From positions 1-64,000 of the forward strand of contig CACXWU010000001.1 of assembly GCA_902771535.1 (NCBI GenBank): a stretch of DNA of 64,000 nucleotides. Reading direction: 5' to 3'. The translations under genes and the position numbers were made by a program. The DNA is from an uncultured Pseudomonadota bacterium. GTDB taxonomy: Bacteria > Pseudomonadota > Alphaproteobacteria > UBA3830. Shown piece by piece: positions 19,279 to 28,137 of the stretch. Position 1 is the stretch's first letter, and every line of letters starts with the position of its first letter. Below the pieces are notes generated by a model. It was not told the DNA's origin. It did no database searches and saw only the letters and a program-made list of their open reading frames with translations.

Positions 19279-20316
19279 TCAATGTGAACTGCATACACTA
19301 AAATTTTTATTTTTTTTTAGTTTATGCAAATGTTTTTCCCACAAAGTTTCTTGTATCTCATCGAGAGTTAGTTTCTCCAAGTTTGGCAAACGCTCTATCA
19401 CAGCCGGCCATATTCCGTAAAAAAAATTACCTACAAGAGTTAATTCTCTTAATTTTGTTAGTTTGGTAATGTCTTCGGGTAAGGTTTCTATTGCGTTGTT
19501 AGAAAGATCCAATATCTCCAAATTTATCAAGTTTCCGATCTCTTTCGGAAGTTCTGTTGTTTTATTTGTATGATTGACACAAATGTCTTTCGCTTTTGAA
19601 TTTGCTAAATTCTCAATCTCATCCGGAAGATTGGCCATATTAATCTTCCCCAGATTTAAACTCTTCAACCATTTAAAATTCCATACTTTTGATGGAACAT
19701 TTTCAATTCCCTCATACTTATAAGAAAAGATCTTCACATTCGGAAACTTACACATTCTAATAGCCAAATTATTGTCTAAGCACGGCTTTTTTTTAGGTGG
19801 ATGAGATTGATTTTGATACAAATCTTTATTGTTTGTGTCAGAAAGAATACAATCTTCATCATCTGAATTATATTGCTGTTTTCCTTCTATTTGAAAGAAT
19901 TTCTCGTTTGATTGATAATGTTTTCTCTTGGTTACGAGAGGTAAGGTCACGAGGGTTTGCTGATCAATCTGCGACAAATTCATTTCTTCTCTGACGGAAC
20001 AATCTGAAAACAGATTTTCGTCAGAAAGAATGGAATCTTCTTGTTGGAGACAGCCTTGTTCGCTTAATTGAGATTGATCTCTATTCGTACCTAAAGAGGA
20101 AAGAGTAAAGTCCAAGTCTTTAGGATCATCTTTTTCCTGAAACTGAGAAAATCCTGTTCCGGGAGCAGGAACATAACATACTCGTTTGATGTTTCTCAAG
20201 TTGTGCCCTGATGAACCTGACCGCTCGGATCGGATGTTTTCTCCAAAATTATCGCATATTCCCCACACACTCGCTGAAGCAATTGAAAAACTTACCAAAA
20301 ACATCAATTTTTTCAT
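19279..20316 (-). CDS. Secreted leucine-rich-repeat protein
   Basis: A 345-residue protein with a clean signal peptide (MKKLMFLVSFSIASASVWG). Residues about 20-190 are low-complexity polar sequence rich in Ser, Gln and Asp with a Lys-rich PPKKKPC stretch. Residues about 205-330 hold four to five leucine-rich repeats of the bacterial type (LPKEIGNLINLEILDLSNNA, then LPEDITKLTKLRELTLVGN). Such LRRs often bind proteins, and in intracellular bacteria they occur in secreted effectors. The gene stands alone, convergent with rodA. The role is inferred. Confidence 0.85.
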   Translation of the reverse strand: MKKLMFLVSFSIASASVWGICDNFGENIRSERSGSSGHNLRNIKRVCYVPAPGTGFSQFQEKDDPKDLDFTLSSLGTNRDQSQLSEQGCLQQEDSILSDENLFSDCSVREEMNLSQIDQQTLVTLPLVTKRKHYQSNEKFFQIEGKQQYNSDDEDCILSDTNNKDLYQNQSHPPKKKPCLDNNLAIRMCKFPNVKIFSYKYEGIENVPSKVWNFKWLKSLNLGKINMANLPDEIENLANSKAKDICVNHTNKTTELPKEIGNLINLEILDLSNNAIETLPEDITKLTKLRELTLVGNFFYGIWPAVIERLPNLEKLTLDEIQETLWEKHLHKLKKNKNFSVCSSH

Positions 20317-20416
20317 GTCTATACTCTACCTACACAACAACCCACACACACCTTCATACCACACGAAAGCTTTTAAATCTCTAAAATTTTCTGATACAAA
20401 AACTGCAAAAACAAAA

Positions 20417-20492
20417 TGGCGTCCCCGACGAGATTCGAACTCGTGTTGCCGCCGTGAAAGGGCGGTGTCCTAGGCCTCTAGACGACGGGGAC
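20417..20492 (-). tRNA. tRNA-Glu (anticodon UUC)
   Basis: Reading the minus strand gives a full cloverleaf: acceptor GTCCCCG paired with CGGGGAC, D-arm TCTAGAGGCCTAGGA, anticodon stem CCGCC/GGCGG with loop CTTTCAC (TTC anticodon), T-arm GTTCGAATC, discriminator G and encoded CCA at 20417-20419. Length is 76 nt. Confidence 0.95.
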
Positions 20493-20502
20493 GTTGTGAT
20501 CT

Positions 20503-20530
20503 TTTTAATATATTGGGTGAGCAAAGTCAA
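20503..20530 (-). promoter_or_regulatory. Putative promoter of tRNA-Glu
   Basis: On the minus strand TTGACT (20525-20530) is followed by an AT-rich TATATTAAAA stretch ending about 11 nt before the mature tRNA 5' end. The -35 matches five of six bases; the exact -10 register is ambiguous. Confidence 0.35.
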
Positions 20531-20676
20531 CAGAATTTTTTGGAAACGGAACAAAAGAATTAATTTCTGACAGAGATTACGACGGAGAAAGAGACTGTAC
20601 AAAAAATCGAACGAACACCAGCTTTTTTGCGAATAAATTAAGATAAGGCTAATGACGGAAAAACAAAGCATTTTTC

Positions 20677-21363
20677 CTAATCATCGGGAGACGGTCCATC
20701 CTCTGCGGAAGGGACATCTTCTCCATTTCCGTATTTCTGCAGATACATGCTGCGAGTTCTAGCGTAAAGATCCTCGGATTCGTTTATCGTAGAGTCGATC
20801 ATTTCTGAATTTTCATGTCGATCGACCACCATTTGCAGAGCTGCCTTTGAAATAGCCCACGGCCATCCGATAACATAAGTAACGGGATCAGCAAACCAAG
20901 ATATCGGTTCGGCAATCGTATCTCGAGTCGAAGAAAATCCAAATATAGGCAGCACAATATAATCTCCGTGAGGAACCTCCATTTTGTGTAGAGTTTCTTT
21001 GTATCCAGTTGAATGTTTCGGAACCCCCATTAGTTCGGCTATGTCGAAAAATCCCAAAAAGCCGACTGTAGAGTTAATCAGAAATCTAAAAAATGATGAG
21101 GCCATATTTTCGCCGTTGACTTGCAAAGTATAGTTTACCAGGTAAAATGGTTCCTTCAAGTTATCAAGAAAGTTCGAAATCATCATACGTGCAGGCTCAT
21201 TGGTGAGGCCTTCATAGATATGAGATACTGGTTTCAATACATTAGCATCAAGAGAGAGATTTACATCCAACATTGCCTCATTGAAACATCTATGCGGATC
21301 CGGGTCTTCTGGAGTCGACGCACACGCAGAAATCAACAATAAAGGAAGAAACTTTAACTTCAT
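20677..21363 (-). CDS. mlaA: MlaA/VacJ-family outer-membrane lipoprotein
   Basis: The outer-membrane component of the Mla system, which removes misplaced phospholipids from the outer leaflet. The leader MKLKFLPLLLISAC has a lipobox with Cys14. The core shows EPARMMISNFLDNLKEPFYLVN, RFLINSTVGFLGFFDIAE, and the GDYIVLPIFGFSSTRDT stretch typical of VacJ. I place the start at 21363 (228 aa), behind GGAGG 10 nt upstream; a longer frame to 21390 is less likely. The partner genes mlaE, mlaF and mlaD lie 2-5 kb away on the same strand. Confidence 0.93.
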   Translation of the reverse strand: MKLKFLPLLLISACASTPEDPDPHRCFNEAMLDVNLSLDANVLKPVSHIYEGLTNEPARMMISNFLDNLKEPFYLVNYTLQVNGENMASSFFRFLINSTVGFLGFFDIAELMGVPKHSTGYKETLHKMEVPHGDYIVLPIFGFSSTRDTIAEPISWFADPVTYVIGWPWAISKAALQMVVDRHENSEMIDSTINESEDLYARTRSMYLQKYGNGEDVPSAEDGPSPDD

Positions 21364-21485
21364 AAGATCATGCCCTCCTGCAGACATCATAAAATATTTT
21401 CAGAGTAATTCATATTTATTTTTGAAATATTAACCATAAATTAACAATTTTTATCCACAATAGTAGCAAACAGTGAGGATAACCT

Positions 21486-22736
21486 ATGTATACAGCATAC
21501 GATACGGCTTCGTACTTATTAGAGCCATACAGAAGACTTGCGCAAATATTCCGTTCTTCCTTAAGAAAAAATCCGTTTGCAATGGATTTTGGCGCAGGAC
21601 GTTTTGCCGAAGGACTTGCTGACATGTTTCTGCGCACCAGCAGATATGTTAAGAAGCCGGAATTCAACATAGATTCTATAAAGGTCGAAGAGAAGGAAAT
21701 TCCCGTTTATCAGACGACTGTTTTGAAAAAAGATTTTTGCAATTTGTTGCGATTCAAAAAAGCTGGAGTGGAGACAAAAGAGCCGAAAGTTTTGATTATA
21801 TCTCCTGTTTCCGGGCATTTTGCAACACTCCAGCGAGACACCGTCAAGAGGATGTTGCAGAAGTGCGAGGTTTACATAACCGATTGGAAGAGCATGAGAG
21901 ACGTTCCGTTGGAAGCAGGCAGTTTCGATCTGGACACATATCTCTCGTATCTGATCGATTTCATGCATCATATCGGACCGAATACTCATGTGATGGCAGT
22001 ATGTCAGCCGGCAGTCCAGATCATGGCATTGGCAGCTGTTATGGATGAAGATAGTGATCCGTGCATGCCGGCAACCATAATTCCTATGGGAGGGCCTATC
22101 GATCCGAGAGTTAAGAAAACTCAGGTCAATGAATTGGCGGAAACTTATCCGTTGTCCTGGTTCGAGAGAAATTTTCTAACGACGGTTCCTGAAGGGCATA
22201 TCGGAGCAGGGCGAAGAGTTTATCCGGGATTTATTCAGATTACTGCGTTTATTAACATGAATCCGGACGCTCACTACAGGGCTCATATTCAGTTTTTGGA
22301 GGATAAAATTCTCAACAATGTTGCAGGAATAAAGAAGCATGCCGATTTTTACGATGAATATTTGTCGGTGCTCGATATGGACGACGTTTACTACTTGCAG
22401 ACAGTGGAAAAGGTGTTTCAGACATACGAACTTCCGCGCGGAGTCATGAAATACAAAGGCCGCACTATAGATTTGAAGAAGATCAAGCACTGTCCGTTGC
22501 TGACCGTGGAAGGGGAAAAAGATGATATTTCTGCGCCGGGGCAAAGTTACGCTGCTCATGGATTGTGTTCCAATTTACCCGCTGAATTGCACGATCATTA
22601 TCTGCAGCCGGGAGTAGGGCATTACGGTGTATTTTCAGGTAGCAAATGGAGAGCATTTGTCGCTCCGAAGATCGAAGAATTCATTTTTAAATTCGATAAA
22701 GAGCTGGGATCCTTTAATAAAAAAGGAAAAAAATAG
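21486..22736 (+). CDS. phaZ: Intracellular polyhydroxyalkanoate (PHB) depolymerase
   Basis: An alpha/beta-hydrolase (416 aa) that mobilises intracellular PHB granules. The nucleophile elbow reads VCQPAVQ, with Cys173 in place of Ser, as is known for the Ralstonia-type intracellular PhaZ. The acid and base sites follow as EGEKDDISAPGQ and PGVGHYGVFSGSKW, both matching that family. The N-terminus YDTASYLLEPYR is also typical. GAGG lies 8 nt before the ATG. It implies that the cell stores or once stored PHB; thiolase and acetoacetyl-CoA synthetase in this window act downstream. No synthase is seen here. Confidence 0.95.
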   Translation: MYTAYDTASYLLEPYRRLAQIFRSSLRKNPFAMDFGAGRFAEGLADMFLRTSRYVKKPEFNIDSIKVEEKEIPVYQTTVLKKDFCNLLRFKKAGVETKEPKVLIISPVSGHFATLQRDTVKRMLQKCEVYITDWKSMRDVPLEAGSFDLDTYLSYLIDFMHHIGPNTHVMAVCQPAVQIMALAAVMDEDSDPCMPATIIPMGGPIDPRVKKTQVNELAETYPLSWFERNFLTTVPEGHIGAGRRVYPGFIQITAFINMNPDAHYRAHIQFLEDKILNNVAGIKKHADFYDEYLSVLDMDDVYYLQTVEKVFQTYELPRGVMKYKGRTIDLKKIKHCPLLTVEGEKDDISAPGQSYAAHGLCSNLPAELHDHYLQPGVGHYGVFSGSKWRAFVAPKIEEFIFKFDKELGSFNKKGKK

Positions 22737-22829
22737 CTTTTTACGAGTGTTTTGGGAAAAAATGCGTTATTGAAAGAATATGTGAGAAAAAGTTGAATAT
22801 TGCTTGACTCTGTTTTGCTCCTGTTTCAT

Positions 22830-23411
22830 TTAATTTCTATCGTATTTTATCAAAGAATCGGCGATCGATTTGCTTAAATTTCCGAGCAATTTGCTATGGG
22901 CTTTTACCAAATTCGCATAACTGTTTTTCAAAGGAATCGAATCCGAAAATTTGCGGCGAACGATTATCTCATCTTTGTCCGTTTTTATTGTATACCAGGC
23001 ATCCAAAATAACTTTGTAATTCCATAATGTATCTAACTTTATTATATCAACGAACACATGCCGACTTGATTGATAATTTCCCGCGGCTATTTCTACGGGA
23101 GCGTTTGGCAGCAATGAATTAAGGTTTTCCATAAGGGTTCGAGTATAAAGAATGGAAAGAGGCTCGACCCAGCGATTATATTCCGAAACGGAAATTTGAA
23201 CATCTTCTTTGTTTCGACTGATAATCTGAGGTTTGTCCATAAATTTCGGCATTTGAACACGAAAAACAGCGATAGAATTTGTATAGGTGCTGGATAAAGC
23301 CGAATCTATTTCCGAGGTTGTGTTATAAAATCTCGAGTTTTGGCTGCTTCCTCCCGGGATACAACCTGATATCAAAAAACATATTGCAACAGCTAAACAA
23401 TTTTTTTTCAT
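22830..23411 (-). CDS. ABC-transport auxiliary lipoprotein (PqiC/YmbA-like)
   Basis: A 193-residue lipoprotein with leader MKKNCLAVAICFLISGC (lipobox Cys17). The core matches the ABC-type transport auxiliary family: an FRVQMPKFMDKPQIISR strand, then VSEYNRWVEPLSILYTRTL and LPNAPVEIA. It is the last gene of the mlaE-mlaF-mlaD operon, 15 bp after mlaD. It probably bridges the MCE protein to the outer membrane, taking a role like PqiC rather than the soluble MlaC. The specific lipid cargo is not visible. Confidence 0.85.
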   Translation of the reverse strand: MKKNCLAVAICFLISGCIPGGSSQNSRFYNTTSEIDSALSSTYTNSIAVFRVQMPKFMDKPQIISRNKEDVQISVSEYNRWVEPLSILYTRTLMENLNSLLPNAPVEIAAGNYQSSRHVFVDIIKLDTLWNYKVILDAWYTIKTDKDEIIVRRKFSDSIPLKNSYANLVKAHSKLLGNLSKSIADSLIKYDRN

Positions 23412-23426
23412 TTCCTGCCTCTTGTT

Positions 23427-24209
23427 CTAATTTTTTCCTCTCAGTAGTGATTCCGGATGTCTCTCCAGATAATCTGTTAAATTTTGGATAGATCGAGACG
23501 TATCTGAAATATCCTGCATCATTTTATTCGCATTGTTGAGAGTTTCTTCGCTTCTGGCGGAGAATTTTTTCAATAAATTATCCAGATTCTTGGCTCCTGA
23601 ACTTAATGCCGGCAGTATTTCCGGAATTTCTTTCTCTAAGACGTTACAGACTTTATCAATTCTGTTCATTATCGATTTTATATCCATAGTATCCAGCCTT
23701 TTCGCGATAACACCCGTTTTTGACATGACAGTTGGGATTTCTTTGAAGTCGGTTTCTTGATTATCAGATTTTTCAATTTTGTTTTCTGGAAGCATGACAA
23801 GTTCAATCATCAACTGTCCAGTCAGATAATTTTGTGTCGTCAAACGGGCGCGTAACCCTCGTTTTACTAATTCTTCCAATAAATTCGGACTGTCCCAAAG
23901 ATCCCATCCATCATTGTGAGGTAAAAAGTCCTTAGATTTAAAATGACCGTAGACTGGTACCTGAAACTTTAATTCACTCGGATTTGCAATTAATTTTATA
24001 CTAACAACCTTTCCTACTTCCACTCCCTGAAACACTATAGATGCGCCTTCACTAAGTCCCTGCAATGATTCGTCAAAATACATTACAAAAATATCTTTTT
24101 TGGCGGACACATATTTGTTCCAAACAACCCGTCCTATAATCAATCCAAAGAAAATTATTCCAGCTACCAAAAAAATACCTACCAGACGCTTATTAGGATC
24201 TTTTTTCAT
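23427..24209 (-). CDS. mlaD: MCE-domain protein MlaD
   Basis: A membrane-anchored MCE protein (260 aa), the periplasmic substrate-binding ring of the lipid transporter. One membrane segment (about 10-28) precedes an MCE domain with the VYFDESLQGLSEGASIVFQG-like opening (here starting MYFDES) and the VEVGKVVSIKL strand. The C-terminal half is a long helical region (150-250, DTMDIKSIMNRIDKVCNVLE), as in PqiB/Mce-type proteins. It overlaps mlaF by 17 bp. Confidence 0.92.
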   Translation of the reverse strand: MKKDPNKRLVGIFLVAGIIFFGLIIGRVVWNKYVSAKKDIFVMYFDESLQGLSEGASIVFQGVEVGKVVSIKLIANPSELKFQVPVYGHFKSKDFLPHNDGWDLWDSPNLLEELVKRGLRARLTTQNYLTGQLMIELVMLPENKIEKSDNQETDFKEIPTVMSKTGVIAKRLDTMDIKSIMNRIDKVCNVLEKEIPEILPALSSGAKNLDNLLKKFSARSEETLNNANKMMQDISDTSRSIQNLTDYLERHPESLLRGKN

Positions 24210-24957
24210 TTGACATACCTCTAGTTAAAAAAGCTAATACTCTTTCATTCGGCGGATTTTTCAGTAAATCATTCGGATTTCCTCTTGCCGAAATTGTTTT
24301 TACGGAACTATCCAAGAAAATACAGTTCCTTCCGATGTTGAACAGAGACGACAACTCATGGGTTACCACAACGATAGTCATGCCTAAAATTTTGTTTATT
24401 TCTAAAATCAAATCATCCAAATGTTTGGAGCTGACAGGATCAAGACCCGCAGACGGCTCATCGAAGAAAACAATTTCTGGATCTAGAGCCAAAGCCCGAG
24501 CTAAGCCGGCTCGTTTGCGCATTCCTCCGCTGATTTCAGACGGGTAAAAATCCTCAAATCCTGCCAGTCCGACTAAAGCTAATTTGAATCTTACTATTTC
24601 ACGAATTTTTCTTTCCGAGTAAGAAGTATATTGTTCCAGAGGCAGTGCAACATTTTCGAATAAGCTCATTGAACTGAAAAGGGCACCGCTCTGATATAAA
24701 ATTCCGCATTGAGTAACTAAGTGTTTCTTTTTATTCTCGGTGGCAGTTACTACATCGATTCCGTTTACCAGGACATGTCCATTCAGAGCCGGTAATAATC
24801 CGATCATTGTGCGCAGTAAAGTGCTTTTACCACAGCCAGATCCTCCCATTATTATGAAAATATCACCCCGTTTTATCTCGAAACACAATCGGTCCATGAT
24901 AATGTGGTTATCGTATCCGATACTTAAATTCTGAGCTTTAATAATCGGAGAAGTCAT
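24193..24957 (-). CDS. mlaF: Lipid-transport ABC ATPase MlaF
   Basis: The cytoplasmic ATPase (254 aa) of the Mla transporter. Walker A is GGSGCGKSTLLR, the signature is SEISGGMRKRAGLARALALD (the MlaF-type GGMRKR variant), Walker B is EIVFFDEPSAGLDP and the switch His is in VVVTHELSS. It overlaps mlaE by 4 bp and mlaD by 17 bp, so all are translated from one message. Confidence 0.95.
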   Translation of the reverse strand: MTSPIIKAQNLSIGYDNHIIMDRLCFEIKRGDIFIIMGGSGCGKSTLLRTMIGLLPALNGHVLVNGIDVVTATENKKKHLVTQCGILYQSGALFSSMSLFENVALPLEQYTSYSERKIREIVRFKLALVGLAGFEDFYPSEISGGMRKRAGLARALALDPEIVFFDEPSAGLDPVSSKHLDDLILEINKILGMTIVVVTHELSSLFNIGRNCIFLDSSVKTISARGNPNDLLKNPPNERVLAFLTRGMSNEKRS

Positions 24958-26036
24958 ATGCCAAGCCCCTCACAAATCAAAGTGATAATTCCCGTCATTA
25001 CTATCATCCATACGATCGAATAAACGACGGCATTTGTGGTTGCTTTACCCACGCTGTCTGCATTACGGCCACAGGTTATGCCGAAGTAACATCCGCATAA
25101 AGTGATTACCAATCCGAAAACAAATCCGTGAAAAACACCAACCAAAAAGTTTTGTAAACTAAACGCCATTGTGCAATAACGTATATACTCGCTCAGCGGA
25201 ATTTCCCACAGAAAAACACAGACAAAACAACCGCCTAAGATTCCCACGAAATCCGAGATCAAAACCAAAATCGGCATAGACATTAGTAAGGCATTCATGC
25301 GAGGCAAACCCAGAAAGTCAATGCGTGAAATTCCCATGGTTTGTAGCGCGTCTAACTCTTCGTTGACCTGCATAGTTCCGATCGTTGCAGCGTAAGAAGC
25401 TCCTGTCCTGCCGGCCATTATAACTCCGGTCATCACTGCTCCCATGATACGTGTCATACCGATGGTGACCAAACTCGCTACATATATTTGAGCGCCGAAA
25501 TTTTTCAGCTGCAGCGCACCGACGAAAGCCAAAATTAATCCAATCATAAAACTGATTAAGGAGACAATCATAACCGCTTTAGGACCGCAATCTTCCAGAG
25601 ACATCAGGAAGTCTTTTTTCCGATAGATCGCTTTTCCCCTAATTTGCCGTTCCCAGGATGTAATCATTTTAACGAGAAATTTGAAACCTGATTTGATACT
25701 GCGAGAAATAGCAATTCCTCTGCGTCCCAACCGTTCAAAAAAATCTTCTTTTGATGAAATAGTTTTCTCATCCTTAGGGGATGTTTTCAGAGCCAATTCC
25801 AGTAAGTGACTCATTCCCTCCGGCAGATTTTTTATTTGTAAATCCGTTGAAGTAGGTAACTGACTGAGTCCTGAATACAAAGTAACAACTGATTCTTGAT
25901 TCCATTCGGAAATACCACCGTTTTGTATAACCAAACGTTTCCCGTTTTTCAGAGATTGGATGGCATCGGACACGAAAAAATTTTCGGTCAGATCTCCGCT
26001 TAAAATCAGATTTTCTCCTTTTATCTTAACTGTCAT
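24954..26036 (-). CDS. mlaE: Lipid-transport permease MlaE with fused STAS-like (MlaB) domain
   Basis: An inner-membrane permease (360 aa). Residues 1-90 form a small alpha/beta STAS-like domain equivalent to MlaB, joined directly to the permease. The permease part shows the MlaE family motifs: GAQIYVASLVTIGMTRIMGA, VMTGVIMAGRTGASYAATIG and MQVNEELDALQTMGI. GGGAAA lies just before the ATG. It is the first gene of the operon; the domain fusion is known in alphaproteobacterial MlaE proteins. Confidence 0.93.
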   Translation of the reverse strand: MTVKIKGENLILSGDLTENFFVSDAIQSLKNGKRLVIQNGGISEWNQESVVTLYSGLSQLPTSTDLQIKNLPEGMSHLLELALKTSPKDEKTISSKEDFFERLGRRGIAISRSIKSGFKFLVKMITSWERQIRGKAIYRKKDFLMSLEDCGPKAVMIVSLISFMIGLILAFVGALQLKNFGAQIYVASLVTIGMTRIMGAVMTGVIMAGRTGASYAATIGTMQVNEELDALQTMGISRIDFLGLPRMNALLMSMPILVLISDFVGILGGCFVCVFLWEIPLSEYIRYCTMAFSLQNFLVGVFHGFVFGLVITLCGCYFGITCGRNADSVGKATTNAVVYSIVWMIVMTGIITLICEGLGI

Positions 26037-26175
26037 TTTCCCACTACTCTATCTATGTAAAATTTATCATAAATCCAAGAAAATGTCAAAAAACAGCTGG
26101 AATTCGAGAAATTCTAAAGAATATCTAAAAAATTTGTTTTACTGTTATTAGTGTTTTCAAGGAAAAAAGAGAGCT

Positions 26176-26835
26176 TTATTTATTCCAGCCTTGCTTTATT
26201 GCTTTTTTGATAGTTTGGATTTCTTTTCCAAAATCCAAATATCTTTTCTTCATTTTTGAGGGCCAATCGATTGATGGAGACGAAATCCACTCAGCACTGT
26301 CGCAGAAAAAATCCCTGCATTTCGCTAATTTTTCTTGCTGTACGTGGGCAACCATTCCGTTTTTGATCGCCACATCGCAACACTTGGCATATAGCTTCAA
26401 AACGACACTTGGTTTTAGAGGAATATATCCTATGGGTTCAGATGTTTTTATGAGATCAAACAATATCCATAGCAAATACAAATCGATTTGATTAGATAAT
26501 TTTGAAATCTGAGGAAAAAATCTACAGGAATCGACCGATTTTTCTGAATTTCTCATGGATTCTTTACGGTTTGAAATTATGGAATACAAAAAATATATTT
26601 TTCTTACAAAAGATCCTTTGGAAAAAATATTTTCGAAATCACTCTGAGCGATCGATGAAAGCAATTGCACCTCACTTTTGCTTAATTGCAATTCATCTAA
26701 TTCTCCGCTCTTTGTTAACGTGTCCGAATTTTTGAGAAACAATTCTTTCGCTTTGTTCGAGATTATACTCACTTCATTTTCTGAAAGCTTGGCCAGCAAA
26801 ACATCCCTCGGAATACTATCTTCTGGAGAACACAT
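26176..26835 (-). CDS. Conserved-looking hypothetical protein (219 aa)
   Basis: I do not recognise this protein. It is soluble-looking, mostly helical, with no signal peptide or membrane segment, and has scattered cysteines (MCSPED at the start, KCCD, KCRDFFCD). It begins 32 bp after the bamB stop on the same strand, so it is probably the third gene of the yfgM-like/bamB operon. In many proteobacteria that slot is occupied by the GTPase gene der, but this protein has no GTPase motifs. Function is unknown. Confidence 0.75.
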   Translation of the reverse strand: MCSPEDSIPRDVLLAKLSENEVSIISNKAKELFLKNSDTLTKSGELDELQLSKSEVQLLSSIAQSDFENIFSKGSFVRKIYFLYSIISNRKESMRNSEKSVDSCRFFPQISKLSNQIDLYLLWILFDLIKTSEPIGYIPLKPSVVLKLYAKCCDVAIKNGMVAHVQQEKLAKCRDFFCDSAEWISSPSIDWPSKMKKRYLDFGKEIQTIKKAIKQGWNK

Positions 26836-26867
26836 TTACTAGGCCTTACTGAGATGAGAAAACAGCA

Positions 26868-28121
26868 TCACTTGTAAGCGAATACCGTACCGTCGCTTGA
26901 TACAAAATACAACACATTGCCGGCAACTATCGGGCGTGCGGTTATTTCTTGACCAAAATTCTCCAAGCGTTTGTACGACTTTATGCTTCCGTCTTCTGCG
27001 GAAATTGTTGCTACGATTCCGTTAGATGCTACTACTAAGAGACCATCGCCGGTTTGAATTGGACCGAACCATTCCGTGAAGGATTCTGACTTACCGAACC
27101 AACTGAAAGAACTGTTATCTTCCGTCTTGAGCGGGCGAGTCCATCTGATTTTTCCGTTATCTTTGTTAAGGCAAACCAGCCCCATCGAAGAGTCGATTAC
27201 AAATATACTGTTTCCGCTGACCAACGGAGACTCTAATCCTCCGAAATCTCTTTTCCAAACAATATTTCCGCTTCCGATATCAAAGGCGGTGATCTGTTTA
27301 TTCGCACTGGTAAAATAGATCAAATTGTCTTTTATAATCGGGCATGCTCGCGGATGCGAAAAAGACTCTCCCGCATTTATAAACGAGAATTTGGAAAGCA
27401 TGGCGCTCCAAAGCACGGAACCATTGCCCAACAAGGCGAATACCTCTCCCGACGGATAGGACAAATAAACGACATCGTCTTTAACCACGACTCCTGCACT
27501 TCCCATATAGGTTGTGTCCATCATCATACCGGAGTGAGACCAAAGTAATTTGCCGTCATGTATGTTTATCACCTGCAAGCTACTATTATCGCAGAGTAAA
27601 TAGACTTTTTCATCGGAAATCGTAATTCCATCGCCCTTACAGCAAGCAGGAAGTTTTATTCTCCACAATATTGCTCCGTTTGTCTCATCAAAAGCAAAAG
27701 CTTCTGCAAAGCTGGAGGTAACAATTAACTTTCCATCACTGTAGGACAGGGCTCCGCCAACTTGTCCATCTTTTTCTTTAATTGTTGTTGTCTTTTCCCA
27801 GAGCTTTTTCCCGCTTTTGGCGTCGAAAGCGTAAACCAATCCTCCGGCATCAATGCAAAACACCTTGCCGTTTCCTTCTACTGCGGAAGATGCCATTCTG
27901 AGCGACTTCGAAGATCCGTATTTCATATCGTTCGACCAACGTAAATTCAAGTTTTTATTCAACTTTACGGAAGTTTGATCCAGAACAACTAAATTATTAT
28001 CGCGTTCTTCATTTTGAACTTCAGAAAGAATAATATCCTTTCGGACGCCCTTCAACGGTTCTTTACTGGTACAACTGACCAAAATCAATCCTAAAAACGA
28101 AAAAACAACAACCTTTTTCAT
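26868..28121 (-). CDS. bamB: Outer-membrane assembly lipoprotein BamB
   Basis: A beta-propeller lipoprotein (417 aa) of the BAM complex that inserts outer-membrane proteins. The leader MKKVVVFSFLGLILVSC carries a lipobox (Cys17). Seven or eight PQQ-like blades are visible, for example VYAFDAKSGKKLWEKTT, AFDETNGAILWRIKLP and AFDIGSGNIVWKRDF. The ribosome site GGAGGTGATTAG directly before the ATG is an almost perfect anti-SD match, suggesting strong translation. It follows the YfgM-like gene by 16 bp. Confidence 0.94.
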   Translation of the reverse strand: MKKVVVFSFLGLILVSCTSKEPLKGVRKDIILSEVQNEERDNNLVVLDQTSVKLNKNLNLRWSNDMKYGSSKSLRMASSAVEGNGKVFCIDAGGLVYAFDAKSGKKLWEKTTTIKEKDGQVGGALSYSDGKLIVTSSFAEAFAFDETNGAILWRIKLPACCKGDGITISDEKVYLLCDNSSLQVINIHDGKLLWSHSGMMMDTTYMGSAGVVVKDDVVYLSYPSGEVFALLGNGSVLWSAMLSKFSFINAGESFSHPRACPIIKDNLIYFTSANKQITAFDIGSGNIVWKRDFGGLESPLVSGNSIFVIDSSMGLVCLNKDNGKIRWTRPLKTEDNSSFSWFGKSESFTEWFGPIQTGDGLLVVASNGIVATISAEDGSIKSYKRLENFGQEITARPIVAGNVLYFVSSDGTVFAYK

Positions 28122-28137
28122 CTAATCACCTCCGAAT

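Noticed and set aside
20657-20677. GGAAAAA/TTTTTCC hairpin at the mlaA stop
   Set aside because: No T-tract follows on the mlaA strand beyond the arm itself, so terminator function is not supported.
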